Shown here piece after piece: positions 9,076 to 17,122 of a stretch of DNA of 64,000 nt (its first letter is position 1; each line of letters starts with the position of its first letter). Where the stretch lies: positions 62,001-126,000 of the forward strand of contig NZ_FOIJ01000010.1 in NCBI RefSeq assembly GCF_900111745.1, read 5' to 3'. This stretch comes from Stigmatella erecta (GTDB lineage: Bacteria > Myxococcota > Myxococcia > Myxococcales > Myxococcaceae). Below the pieces are notes generated by a model. The model saw only the letters and a program-made list of their open reading frames with translations. It had not been told where the DNA came from and did no database searches. The position numbers and the translations under genes are program-made.

Positions 9076-9642
9076 ATGTCCAAGCGCTTCTTCAGGTTGA
9101 AGGAAGATGTCCATGCACCGGGCCGCTGGCATTTGGGAGACCCCGTGAACAGGCATGGATACGAGATTGATGATCCGAGGGATTTCAATGAGGGGCGTCC
9201 AGTCCAACTCAAAGAACGCCTGTCGGTCCCCATCGAGTATGCCGGTCGGCCACTGGATTTTACCCTGACGGCTTTGAGCGTTCCCATCGTCCACATCAAG
9301 GTGGCGGCTCTACTGGCAGAGCGGGCTCCCTACGACATTCAGTTGATGCCTGTGGATGTCCCTGGGCATCCGGATCAGTACCTCATCTGGGTCGCAACGA
9401 AGCTCATCCGCTGCATCGACGAAAAGGCGTCCAAAGTGCAGCTTTGGATGCCGGAGGAAGGGCTGCCCGAAAAGGTGGGACAGTATTATGCCGTCGATCA
9501 CCTGCGGATCGACCGTATGAAGGTGGGGGAGGTTCAGGTGTTCCGCACCGAAGGCTGGCCCCTGGCCCTCATTGTCTCTGAGAACATCCGGGAAGGTTTG
9601 GACCAGATGGACGCAACGGGCATGAAGTTCGAAGAGGTTTGA
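9076..9642 (+). CDS. imm11-family immunity protein (DUF1629 type)
   Basis: A 188-residue cytoplasmic protein with no signal or membrane segment. The organisation (FFRLKEDVHAPGRWHLG at the start, LDFTLTALSVPIV in the middle, DQYLIWVATKLIRCIDE, then a C-terminal AEGWPLALIVSENIRE-like block, here TEGWPLALIVSENIRE) fits the imm11 family, common in myxobacteria as the protective partner of polymorphic or SitA-like toxins. No intact toxin gene precedes it, only the possible remnant at 8983-9066, so it looks like an orphan. GC is below that of the flanking housekeeping genes. An attC-like site follows 19 nt after the stop. Confidence 0.75.
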   Translation: MSKRFFRLKEDVHAPGRWHLGDPVNRHGYEIDDPRDFNEGRPVQLKERLSVPIEYAGRPLDFTLTALSVPIVHIKVAALLAERAPYDIQLMPVDVPGHPDQYLIWVATKLIRCIDEKASKVQLWMPEEGLPEKVGQYYAVDHLRIDRMKVGEVQVFRTEGWPLALIVSENIREGLDQMDATGMKFEEV

Positions 9643-9661
9643 GGAGGCGGATCTTTAGAGA

Positions 9662-9728
9662 TCCTAATAAAAAAGGACTGGAGCCTTCGCCCAGATGAGA
9701 GAGTCCCGCTGAAGCGATTTTGTTAGGA
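9662..9728 (+). repeat. attC-like recombination site, left of the cassette
   Basis: An imperfect inverted repeat: TCCTAATAAAA (9662-9672) pairs with TTTTGTTAGGA (9718-9728), 10 of 11 positions. Inner arms GGACT and AGTCC nest inside. Ends resemble R'' and R' core boxes of integron attC sites (consensus RYYYAAC and GTTRRRY), although the outermost base of each box deviates, in a compensating T/A pair. The 67-bp length is within the attC range. Confidence 0.5.
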
Positions 9729-9748
9729 GCGTTTGACGAGAGGAGAGC

Positions 9749-10918
9749 ATGAGCAAGCAAGGCACCAAGCGGTCTTCCGTACAAGAGAAACAGCAGCACC
9801 CATCTGCGCCTATATTCAATGCGCCGCAGAGCATCGTGTCGAGCACCACAAGTCCTTCGACCACAATCATTGTCTCTGGCGACAATGTTAGACGAGAAAT
9901 TGTTATCACTCAGGAAACCATTGTAGGAGTTCGGCGTGCGTTCCTTTCTCTCTCTGTGTCGGCTGTATGTTTGTACTTTGCAATGCGTGCCAATGACTGG
10001 GGTTCTTCAACAACAGTAGCGCTTGTTCTTTTTGTGGGGACTTCCGGCGCGCTCCTGCTGGGATTCGGATTTGCCTCTCTGCTTGAAATGTATCTTTCTG
10101 GGAAATTCGCGGCGTCTCCAGCAAGCATTGCGTATAATAACAAAAAACAAAATCTTGGCATGCCCGAGGATGTCGCTGACTCTGAGAAATTCAGGCTTCG
10201 CAACGCGGCACAGGAATTAGGAAGTCTCAGTAGCCAGCAGCCGTCTGCATTGAATGTTGACGTGGACAGCATGGCTGATGCTGTCGCCAAAGCTATTTCC
10301 GAGCGCATTGGCCCTCGTGCGTTGGCTGGGGAAGAACCGGATTCGCGGGCCCCAGCAGTGCGCCACTACAGCGTCGCACAGGAGCACATAAAGTTCGCAC
10401 GCATACGGCTTCAGAAGGAGATCGATACCATTCAGCGACGAGGAAATTCAAACCTCATCCTTGGAATACTTACCACTATGGTAGCAGTGGCACTGCTGCT
10501 TTGGATTGCAGTCTCCCTAATTGTGCCCACAGAAGGCGACACCAATGCCTACGCCTATTGGGCGATTCTGCTGTACACATTGCTCCCTAAATTCTTTATC
10601 GCGCTTTTTATCGAAATTTTCTCGTTCTTCTTTTTGCGCCTCTACCGTTCGAGCGTTCAGGAGACGAAGTATTTTCAGAATGAGCTCACCAATCTTGATT
10701 CAAGGGCTATCGCCGTTGAGATGGCGTTACTTAGCAGTGATAAAGAGGCCGTGATCGCGTTAGCCTCGGAGTTGTCTCGAACCGAGAGAAATTTTGTACT
10801 AAAGAAGGAAGAGTCAACGGTGGAACTTGAAGTTGCTAAGGCCGAAGTCCGTGGGCTTCGGGAAGTGATGGTAGCAATGAGCAATTTGCTGCGTCCAGAG
10901 CGCCCTAAGAGCACCTAA
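9749..10918 (+). CDS. Membrane protein with coiled coil, unknown; probable cassette gene
   Basis: A 389-residue protein with a strong binding site (GAGAGGAGAGC) before ATG 9749. It has a Ser/Thr-rich N-terminal 55 residues, two hydrophobic helices (about 65-80 and 90-110), a soluble stretch, two more (about 235-255 and 268-295), and a charged C-terminal region (about 300-385) with heptad-like spacing suggesting a coiled coil. Topology would place the long soluble parts in the cytoplasm. No enzymatic motif is visible and I do not recognise the family. Base composition is far more AT-rich than the chromosome, with AT-ending codons throughout, a sign of recent transfer. Flanking attC-like sites suggest it moved as a gene cassette. 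A membrane effector or sensor is only a guess. Confidence 0.8.
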   Translation: MSKQGTKRSSVQEKQQHPSAPIFNAPQSIVSSTTSPSTTIIVSGDNVRREIVITQETIVGVRRAFLSLSVSAVCLYFAMRANDWGSSTTVALVLFVGTSGALLLGFGFASLLEMYLSGKFAASPASIAYNNKKQNLGMPEDVADSEKFRLRNAAQELGSLSSQQPSALNVDVDSMADAVAKAISERIGPRALAGEEPDSRAPAVRHYSVAQEHIKFARIRLQKEIDTIQRRGNSNLILGILTTMVAVALLLWIAVSLIVPTEGDTNAYAYWAILLYTLLPKFFIALFIEIFSFFFLRLYRSSVQETKYFQNELTNLDSRAIAVEMALLSSDKEAVIALASELSRTERNFVLKKEESTVELEVAKAEVRGLREVMVAMSNLLRPERPKST

Positions 10919-10983
10919 CGAAAGTAAGAGCTGAGCCGGTCCGCCCACAGGGCAAGGCCCTTCAAAAGTGCCTTTTGTTAGGC
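10913..10983 (+). repeat. attC-like recombination site, right of the cassette
   Basis: ACCTAAC at 10913-10919 (matching RYYYAAC) and GTTAGGC at 10977-10983 (matching GTTRRRY) bound a 71-bp imperfect inverted repeat. Extended arms GCACCTAACGAAAG and CTTTTGTTAGGCGC pair at 12 of 14 positions. The R'' box overlaps the stop region of the preceding gene, as is usual for cassette genes. The right half repeats the right half of the site at 9662-9728 (TTTTGTTAGG, then GC). Confidence 0.6.
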
Positions 10984-11099
10984 GCTTTAATTCGAACCGG
11001 CTGGAGCATCCCCACAGTAGAAAACTGTCCCACTCGGGTTTGCTCCATATCAGACCCACTCGGTGTGCTGCGGAAGAGGGAAGACGGGCAATGACGGTA

Positions 11100-11858
11100 T
11101 CAAGGATGGTTTCTTCCACCGATCTCCGGAAATCGCTCGTAAGTGCAGTGCAGCGCATTGAGGTGGGCGGGTCTGTCCAAGTCGAGTGGTTCATCCGTGA
11201 GCTGGACCACCCATCCGCCCGAGGCCGTGCGCCGTGATCGAGTGAGTAACTCCGAGTCGCGAGAAATATTTGGAAACCTGAGGAACTGTGCGGTCGCGGC
11301 CGACCAGTAGTTCAGCCAGCCCAGGCGGTGCGGAATCTCAGGCGAGCGGATGTCCTCCGGGAATTTGAGCGCTGGCAATCCCCGAGGGGGAACTCGCGGT
11401 TTCCGCACGGGGTGACTCGTTTGCCGTGCGATCTCCACCGCTGTGCCGTGCGGCGTTGCATGTCCCCAGAAGGCGCGAGCGCTTTCTGCCACGCCTTCCA
11501 GGACATCGGCCGCCGCTGCGATGATGGCTGCATCCAGTGGCAGTTTCGCAGGGATGTCGCAGAGCGGCTTTCCCTCTGGGCCGAGTCCAGCAGGTATCTC
11601 CGAGCCTGAAACCGTGACGAGGTAGTTCTCGTCGCCGTTGCAGAGCATGGGGAACCGTCCCTGGGCCGCTGCCTTGGCAAGCCATGCGTCACGCTGTGGC
11701 AGTGGGAGGAGGAGGCCCTCGTCCGAAATCGTCCATTCCAGGCGCATGCCGGGGAGTGCTTGTTCGATGGCACGCGCTACAGCGAGTGGGCGGTGGTCGT
11801 CTTCCTCCAGCGCGGCCGTGTAGGCGATCAGGAGAAGGTAGTCCTGTGGGATTGTCAT
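11100..11858 (-). CDS. DUF5953-type probable immunity protein
   Basis: A 252-residue soluble protein starting at MTIPQDYLLLIAYTAALEEDDHRPLAVARAIE. It has no signal or membrane segment. Its C-terminal part contains PHRLGWLNYWSAATAQFLRFP, which I associate with the DUF5953 family, usually encoded right after a DUF6310 lipoprotein in myxobacteria. The ATG begins one base after the stop of that gene (TGA-A-ATG), so the two are translationally linked. By context it should neutralise the upstream protein. Function is inferred; the family itself is uncharacterised. Confidence 0.65.
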   Translation of the reverse strand: MTIPQDYLLLIAYTAALEEDDHRPLAVARAIEQALPGMRLEWTISDEGLLLPLPQRDAWLAKAAAQGRFPMLCNGDENYLVTVSGSEIPAGLGPEGKPLCDIPAKLPLDAAIIAAAADVLEGVAESARAFWGHATPHGTAVEIARQTSHPVRKPRVPPRGLPALKFPEDIRSPEIPHRLGWLNYWSAATAQFLRFPNISRDSELLTRSRRTASGGWVVQLTDEPLDLDRPAHLNALHCTYERFPEIGGRNHP

Positions 11859-11859
11859 T

Positions 11860-12495
11860 TCAGCACCAGTCCATGACGACAACGTCGAGCGTCGGCTCCA
11901 GTTCTTCGAGGGCAGCCATATGCGCTGCGCTGCGCACGCCCACCCTGAAATTGAATCCGCAAGCTCTCGCCAGTTCGCGCTCGCGCCGCAGTTCGGGTAC
12001 CTGCTTTCCCAGCACAATGTCTCGAAGGGCGCGGGAGTAGGTGTCGAAGTTGTCGGTTTTGATCTCCCAGAGCATGCCTGCCCGGATTTGGATAGCATCG
12101 AAGTGCTTTCCGTTGATGAGCGCATCAAAGCCAGGGAAGCCGTTGTTCGGGACCTTGTCGGCACACGTGTTGTGCAAGGCGTCTCCGCCCAGGTGTGGCA
12201 CGATCCGGGGGATGCACTCAGGACGTGGCTCCGAAGTCATTGGAGCAGGTGGAGACCGATGGGAGCCAGACTTCCCGGGCTGTGTCGCCGGAGCCTGTTG
12301 TTTCGTCGGGTCTGGCTCCACCATGACGGGCATGGGGGGCGTCAGGCCAACAGGCGCTGGAAGTACAACGGGCTTTGGGCCAGCCAGAGGTGCCACCCAC
12401 GGAACGGCCACTTGGTTTCGGGGGCGCGGCTCTGGCCCCGCGCACGCGGAGAGCAGGAACAAGAGCGGACTGTAGAGGTGCAAGCGCAAGGGCAC
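11860..12495 (-). CDS. Lipoprotein with C-terminal nuclease-like domain (SitA-like toxin, DUF6310)
   Basis: 211 residues from a GTG start. The signal peptide ends in a lipobox LSAC (about 15-18). A Pro-rich linker (about 20-90) separates it from a C-terminal domain (about 95-211) with FDALINGKHFDAIQ and LWEIKTDNFDTYSRAL. The D...E-x-K pattern is that of PD-(D/E)XK nucleases. This domain corresponds to DUF6310. A lipoprotein leader fused to a small toxic domain, followed at once by a putative immunity gene, is the layout of the SitA/SitI swarm-inhibition toxins passed between Myxococcus cells by TraAB outer-membrane exchange. Toxicity and transfer are inference. Confidence 0.65.
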   Translation of the reverse strand: MPLRLHLYSPLLFLLSACAGPEPRPRNQVAVPWVAPLAGPKPVVLPAPVGLTPPMPVMVEPDPTKQQAPATQPGKSGSHRSPPAPMTSEPRPECIPRIVPHLGGDALHNTCADKVPNNGFPGFDALINGKHFDAIQIRAGMLWEIKTDNFDTYSRALRDIVLGKQVPELRRERELARACGFNFRVGVRSAAHMAALEELEPTLDVVVMDWC

Positions 12496-12576
12496 GGTCA
12501 GACGAACTCTACCCTGCGAGGTGCGCCTCGCATGCGACCTTTCCAGTTGGCGCGGGCCATCTTAGGGTCGCGGCCC

Positions 12577-14253
12577 ATGATTTCGTGGAATGCTTCAAAG
12601 CTGCTTCCCCTGGCCGCCGCCGTCCTGCTGGGCGCGGGCGTGGGGCACGCGCAGGACTCGGGTCCCATCGACCCGGCGCGGCTGTCGCAGATCGTCAAGG
12701 TGCTCGCTTCCGATGAGTTCGCGGGCCGTGCGCCGGGCGGACCGGGCGAGAAGAAGACCCTCGATTACCTCATCAGCCAGTTCAAGGCCGTGGGCCTGGA
12801 GCCCGGGGGCGAGAACGGAGGCTGGACGCAGAAGGTGCCCCTCGTCCGCTTCCAGGTGAAGGACTCCGTGGTCCTGAAGGTGGCCGCGGGCGGCCAGATC
12901 ATCTCCTGGCGCCAGGGCCAGGAGGTGATGGTCAACACCCAGCGCCCCCTGAAGCGCGTGAAGATCGACCAGGCCCCGTTGGTGTTCGTCGGCTACGGCA
13001 TCTCGGCGGCCGAGCGCGGATGGGATGACTTCAAGGGCGTGGACCTGAAGGGGAAGATCGCCGTCTTCCTCATCAATGATCCCGACTTCGAGGCCCAGCC
13101 GGGCGAAGAGGTCCGGGGGAAGTTCGGCGGCCTGGCCGCCACCTACTATGCCCGGTGGACCTACAAGTTCGAGGAGGCCGCCCGGCGCGGGGCCCTCGGT
13201 GCGTTGATCATCCACGAGACGCCTGGGGCCGGGTACGGCTGGTCCACCGTCATCGCGGGCAACGGCCAGACCTTTGACATCGTCCGGGCCCAGCCCGACA
13301 AGGAGAAGGTCCTGATGCAGGGCTGGATTCAGCGCGAGGCCGCCGCCGCGCTGTTCGCCCGCTCCGGCGTGTCCCTCGCGAAGCTCAAGGCCGATGCGCG
13401 CAAGGCCACCTTCGAGCCGGTGCTCCTCAAGGGCGTCAGCCTCTCCACCGACTACCGCATCACCCACACGCGTGCCGACAGCCAGAACGTCATCGGCCGC
13501 CTGCCCGGCGCGCAGCGCCCCAGCGAATCCATCATGTACGGCGCCCACTGGGACGCCTATGGGCTGGGGCCCGCGGATGCCTCGGGGGACAAGATCCGCC
13601 GGGGCGCCGTGGATGACGCCATCGGTCTGGCTGGGATGATCGAGATTGCCCGCGCCTTCCAGCAGGGGCCGAAGCCCGCGCGCTCCATCGTCTTCGCCGC
13701 CTGGACCGCCGAGGAGGCGGGCCTGCTCGGCTCGGAGTACTACGGCGCCCATCCCCTCCAGCCCCTGGAGACCATGGTGGCCAACATGACCATGGACATC
13801 CTTCAGACCGCGGGGCCCTCGCGCGACGTGGTGCTCGTGGGCAACGGGCAGAATGAACTCGAGGATGCACTGGCCGAGGCGGCCGCGCGGCAGAATCGCA
13901 CCCTCACGCCCGATGCGAAGCCCGAGCGCGGCCTGTTCTACCGCGCCGACCACTTCTCCCTGGCCAAGCGCGGCGTGCCGGTGCTGCTGCTCATGGGGCT
14001 GGGCGGCGGGCATGATCTCGTGAACGGCGGACGCGAGGCCGGGGACCGCTGGGTCGCCGATTACACCGCGCGTTGCTACCACCAGCCCTGCGATGCGTGG
14101 CGCGCCGATTGGGACCTGCGGGGCGCCGCCCAGGATGTGCAGCTGCTCTACGAGATGGGCCGCTCGCTGGCTTCCTCGGACCGCTGGCCCCAGTGGAAGC
14201 CGGGCTCGGAGTTCAAGGCCGTCCGGGACCGGTCGTCGGCCGCCCGCAAGTGA
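12577..14253 (+). CDS. Secreted M28-family zinc peptidase with PA domain
   Basis: A 558-residue exported aminopeptidase or carboxypeptidase-type enzyme. Signal peptide LLPLAAAVLLGAGVGHAQ. The N-terminal part has a protease-associated insert (VFVGYGISAAERGWDDFKGVDLKGK). The catalytic domain shows the dizinc ligands expected of M28: His about 324 in YGAHWDAYG, Asp in AVDDAIGLAGM, the catalytic and ligand Glu pair in WTAEEAGLLGS, Asp in NMTMDI and His in RADHFSLAKRG. ATG 12577 begins the signal peptide; an in-frame ATG at 12532 would add an unnatural extension. It diverges from the toxin/immunity pair. Confidence 0.88.
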   Translation: MISWNASKLLPLAAAVLLGAGVGHAQDSGPIDPARLSQIVKVLASDEFAGRAPGGPGEKKTLDYLISQFKAVGLEPGGENGGWTQKVPLVRFQVKDSVVLKVAAGGQIISWRQGQEVMVNTQRPLKRVKIDQAPLVFVGYGISAAERGWDDFKGVDLKGKIAVFLINDPDFEAQPGEEVRGKFGGLAATYYARWTYKFEEAARRGALGALIIHETPGAGYGWSTVIAGNGQTFDIVRAQPDKEKVLMQGWIQREAAAALFARSGVSLAKLKADARKATFEPVLLKGVSLSTDYRITHTRADSQNVIGRLPGAQRPSESIMYGAHWDAYGLGPADASGDKIRRGAVDDAIGLAGMIEIARAFQQGPKPARSIVFAAWTAEEAGLLGSEYYGAHPLQPLETMVANMTMDILQTAGPSRDVVLVGNGQNELEDALAEAAARQNRTLTPDAKPERGLFYRADHFSLAKRGVPVLLLMGLGGGHDLVNGGREAGDRWVADYTARCYHQPCDAWRADWDLRGAAQDVQLLYEMGRSLASSDRWPQWKPGSEFKAVRDRSSAARK

Positions 14254-14358
14254 GCCGGGCCGTTTCGCCGCAGGAACTGCGAGGCGCCACGGGCCTCCTC
14301 GGGTAGGATGCGCCCGTTTTGGCGTCCCGGACGCCGTGCCTCGCAAGGAGTCCTCATC

Positions 14359-15288
14359 TTGGCTGGTTCCAGTCTGCTCGCGCTGCTCGACGACATCGCC
14401 ACCATCCTCGACGACGTGTCGGTGATGACCAAGCTGGCCGCGAAGAAGACCGCGGGCGTGCTGGGCGACGACCTGGCGCTCAACGCCCAGCAAGTCACGG
14501 GCGTCAAGGCTGACCGCGAGCTGCCCGTGGTCTGGGCCGTGGCCAAGGGCTCACTGGTCAACAAGGCCATCCTGGTTCCCGCCGCGCTGGCCATCAGCGC
14601 CGTCGTGCCCTGGTTGGTGACGCCGCTGTTGATGGTCGGCGGCCTGTTCCTGTGCTTCGAGGGCGTCGAGAAGCTCGCGCACAAGTTCATGCACAGCCCG
14701 GAGGAGGACGAGGCCCATCGCGCGAAGCTCTCCCAGGCGCTGGCCGATCCGCAGGTGGACCTCGTCGCGATGGAGAAGGAGAAGATCAAGGGCGCGGTGA
14801 CGACCGACTTCATCCTCTCGGCGGAGATCATCGCGATCACGTTGGGCGTCGTGGCCAGCGAGCCCTTCACGACGCGGGTGCTGGTGCTGGTGGGCGTGGC
14901 GCTGCTGATGACCGTGGGCGTCTACGGGCTGGTGGCTGGCATCGTGAAGCTCGATGACGCGGGGCTGTACCTGAGCCGGCGGCCGGGGAGCTTCCAGCAG
15001 AGCCTGGGCCGGGGCATCCTGATGGGGGCCCCGTGGCTCATGAAGGGCCTGTCGGTGGCGGGCACCGCGGCGATGTTCCTGGTGGGCGGCGGCATCCTCA
15101 CCCACGGCATCGCGGTGTTGCACCACGGTATCGAAGGGATGGCCGAGCGCGCCGGGGGCGTGTCCGGCATCGGGTGGCTGCTGCATGCGCTCACGCCGCC
15201 CGTGGCCAATGCCGTGGTGGGCATCGTGGCGGGCGCGGTGACGCTGGCCGTGGTGCTCGGCGTCAAGCGCGTGCTGCGCAAGGGCTAG
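14359..15288 (+). CDS. DUF808-family inner-membrane protein (YedI-like)
   Basis: A 309-residue membrane protein. The start is TTG 14359, nine bases after AAGGAG, giving [46 protein letters not shown], the conserved opening of DUF808 proteins. Several hydrophobic helices follow (about 75-110, 155-195, 230-270, 280-305). The function of the family is unknown; it is widespread in Proteobacteria. No RNA or regulatory element is obvious in the 105-bp gap before it. Confidence 0.85.
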   Translation: MAGSSLLALLDDIATILDDVSVMTKLAAKKTAGVLGDDLALNAQQVTGVKADRELPVVWAVAKGSLVNKAILVPAALAISAVVPWLVTPLLMVGGLFLCFEGVEKLAHKFMHSPEEDEAHRAKLSQALADPQVDLVAMEKEKIKGAVTTDFILSAEIIAITLGVVASEPFTTRVLVLVGVALLMTVGVYGLVAGIVKLDDAGLYLSRRPGSFQQSLGRGILMGAPWLMKGLSVAGTAAMFLVGGGILTHGIAVLHHGIEGMAERAGGVSGIGWLLHALTPPVANAVVGIVAGAVTLAVVLGVKRVLRKG

Positions 15289-15307
15289 CCGCCCGCGGGC
15301 GCCGGGC

Positions 15308-16471
15308 TCAGGTGGCATCTTCCTTCTTCGCCGTGGCGAGGATCGCCACGCACAGCCCCATGGCCGCGATCAGCGTGAAGGACAGCCGCAGGCTGGAGAC
15401 ACTCGCCAGCAGCCCAATCACTGGCGGGCCCACCAGGAAGCCCAGGAAGCCGATGGTGGACACCGCCGCCAGCGCCACCCCCGCGGGCATCGTCTTCGAT
15501 CGGCCCGCCGCCCCGTATACCAGCGGCACCACCGACGAGACGCCGAAGCCCACCAGCAGGAAGCCCAGCAGCGCCGTGGGCAGGTGGGGCAGCCCCACCG
15601 CCAGCATCAGCCCCAGGCAGATGAGCCCGCCGCTCACCTGGAACACCCGCCGCAGCCCCAGCTTGCGCGTGAGCCAGTCCGCGATGAACCGCCCCGTCGC
15701 CATCGAGGCCATGAACGTGGCGTAGCCCGTGCCCACCCACGCCGGGTCCGCCTTCACCACCTGCTGGAAGTACACCCCGCTCCAGTCGAACATCGCCCCT
15801 TCACACATCATGCAGCAGAAGGCGATGACCCCCAGCACCAGCAGCGGCCGGTCCGGCACGGCGAACACCCGGCCCTCCGCCTTCGCGCCCGCGTCCTCCT
15901 TCAGCGTGAACCGGGCGCTCACCGCCGTCACCGCCCACACGCCCACCATCACCGCCACGAAGTGCAGCGCGGGCACCACCCCCGCCCCCATCAGCACCGT
16001 GCCCACCGCCGCCGCCGTGAAGCCCGCCAGGCTCCACATGCCGTGGAAGGACGCCATGATGGAGCGCTGGTAGAGCCCCTCCACCCCCACGCCCTGGGTG
16101 TTCACCGCGATGTTCACCAGGTTGCCCGCGAACCCGAACGCGAACAGCCCCCCGCTCAGCTGTGCCAGCGAGCGCGCCTGGCCCAGGCTCGCGAGCACCA
16201 GGCCGTACAGGAACAGCGCGCCCACCACCACCCGCGCGCTGCCCACCCGCGCCACCAGCCACCCCGAGAGCGGCAGCGACACCATCAGCCCCGCGGGCAG
16301 CGCCAGCAGCGCGAAGCCCAGGTCCGCCTCCGACAGGCTCAGCTGCTGCTGGATGCTCGGGATTCGGGACGCCCACGTGGCGAAGCACAGCCCCTGCAAG
16401 AAGAAGAGGCCTCCCACCACCCCCCGGTAGGTGCTCCGGGGCAGCGGGTTCCTCGGCGCGGCATGGTCCAT
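15308..16471 (-). CDS. MFS transporter
   Basis: 387 residues with about twelve hydrophobic helices, beginning GVVGGLFFLQGLCFATWASRIPSIQQQLSLSEADLGFALLALP. The G-W-L-V-A-R-V-G-S-A-R loop between helices 2 and 3 is the MFS signature motif. The pattern resembles the YbjJ branch of putative sugar or drug exporters. No neighbouring enzyme indicates the substrate. It converges with the DUF808 gene. Confidence 0.8.
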   Translation of the reverse strand: MDHAAPRNPLPRSTYRGVVGGLFFLQGLCFATWASRIPSIQQQLSLSEADLGFALLALPAGLMVSLPLSGWLVARVGSARVVVGALFLYGLVLASLGQARSLAQLSGGLFAFGFAGNLVNIAVNTQGVGVEGLYQRSIMASFHGMWSLAGFTAAAVGTVLMGAGVVPALHFVAVMVGVWAVTAVSARFTLKEDAGAKAEGRVFAVPDRPLLVLGVIAFCCMMCEGAMFDWSGVYFQQVVKADPAWVGTGYATFMASMATGRFIADWLTRKLGLRRVFQVSGGLICLGLMLAVGLPHLPTALLGFLLVGFGVSSVVPLVYGAAGRSKTMPAGVALAAVSTIGFLGFLVGPPVIGLLASVSSLRLSFTLIAAMGLCVAILATAKKEDAT

Positions 16472-16517
16472 TTTGGCCCTTGCCGTAACACGGACGCCCC
16501 AGCCCCGCAGGCCGGAA

Positions 16518-17090
16518 TCACGTCACGCTGGGGTGACGCCGCGCCTCGGCCAGCTTCCGGCTCAGCGCCGAGGCCGCCAGGAAGCCGTGGCTGAATCCCT
16601 TGCGGAAGACGTTCTTATAGAACCACCCCGCCACGGGCACCGCGGCGAGCATGTCCCCGAAGCTCCACATCTCCTCGTGCGCGTGGATGCGCGGGTGGGC
16701 CGTGCCGTCCTTGCCCGGCGGCCCCAGCGTGAAGTCGTACACGAGGATGGTCCGCAAGGGGTACGTGTACAGCCAGCGGAACTGCTTCAGGTTCATGATG
16801 CCGTCCACGATGGCGCGGCCCTTCTGCCCGCCCTCCTCCAGCTGGACGTTGAGCTGGAACACGTCGAAGTCGAACGAGAACATCAGGTGGAAGCCCACCG
16901 CGCCCAGGCGGTAGTCCTCGATGCCCGCGCCGCGCTGCCACGGGTCCGTGAAGACGACGTCCTCGGCCAGGTAGGGCAGCACCTCCGCGTCCAGCACGCG
17001 CGCCGGCTGGCGCGTGTCGTAGAGCGCCTGGGTGATGCGGCGGAAGCGCTCCTCCAGCTGTGGAATCAAGGCCTGGTGCTTCGGGCTCAT
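16518..17090 (-). CDS. NTF2/SnoaL-like protein
   Basis: A 190-residue soluble protein from ATG 17090 (GGGGGATGG upstream); a start at 17126 is possible but lacks a binding site. The pattern of one helix pair followed by LPYLAEDVVFTDPWQRGAGIEDYRLGAVGFHLMFSFDFDVFQLNV and paired strands (RTILVYDFTLG, HAHEEMWSFGDM) fits a cone-shaped NTF2/SnoaL fold. Such proteins range from isomerases to binding proteins; no catalytic pair is certain. It follows the repeat-containing gene by 32 nt and may be co-transcribed. Confidence 0.65.
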   Translation of the reverse strand: MSPKHQALIPQLEERFRRITQALYDTRQPARVLDAEVLPYLAEDVVFTDPWQRGAGIEDYRLGAVGFHLMFSFDFDVFQLNVQLEEGGQKGRAIVDGIMNLKQFRWLYTYPLRTILVYDFTLGPPGKDGTAHPRIHAHEEMWSFGDMLAAVPVAGWFYKNVFRKGFSHGFLAASALSRKLAEARRHPSVT

Positions 17091-17122
17091 TGGGCCATCC
17101 CCCGGGGACGGCGGGTGTGCCG

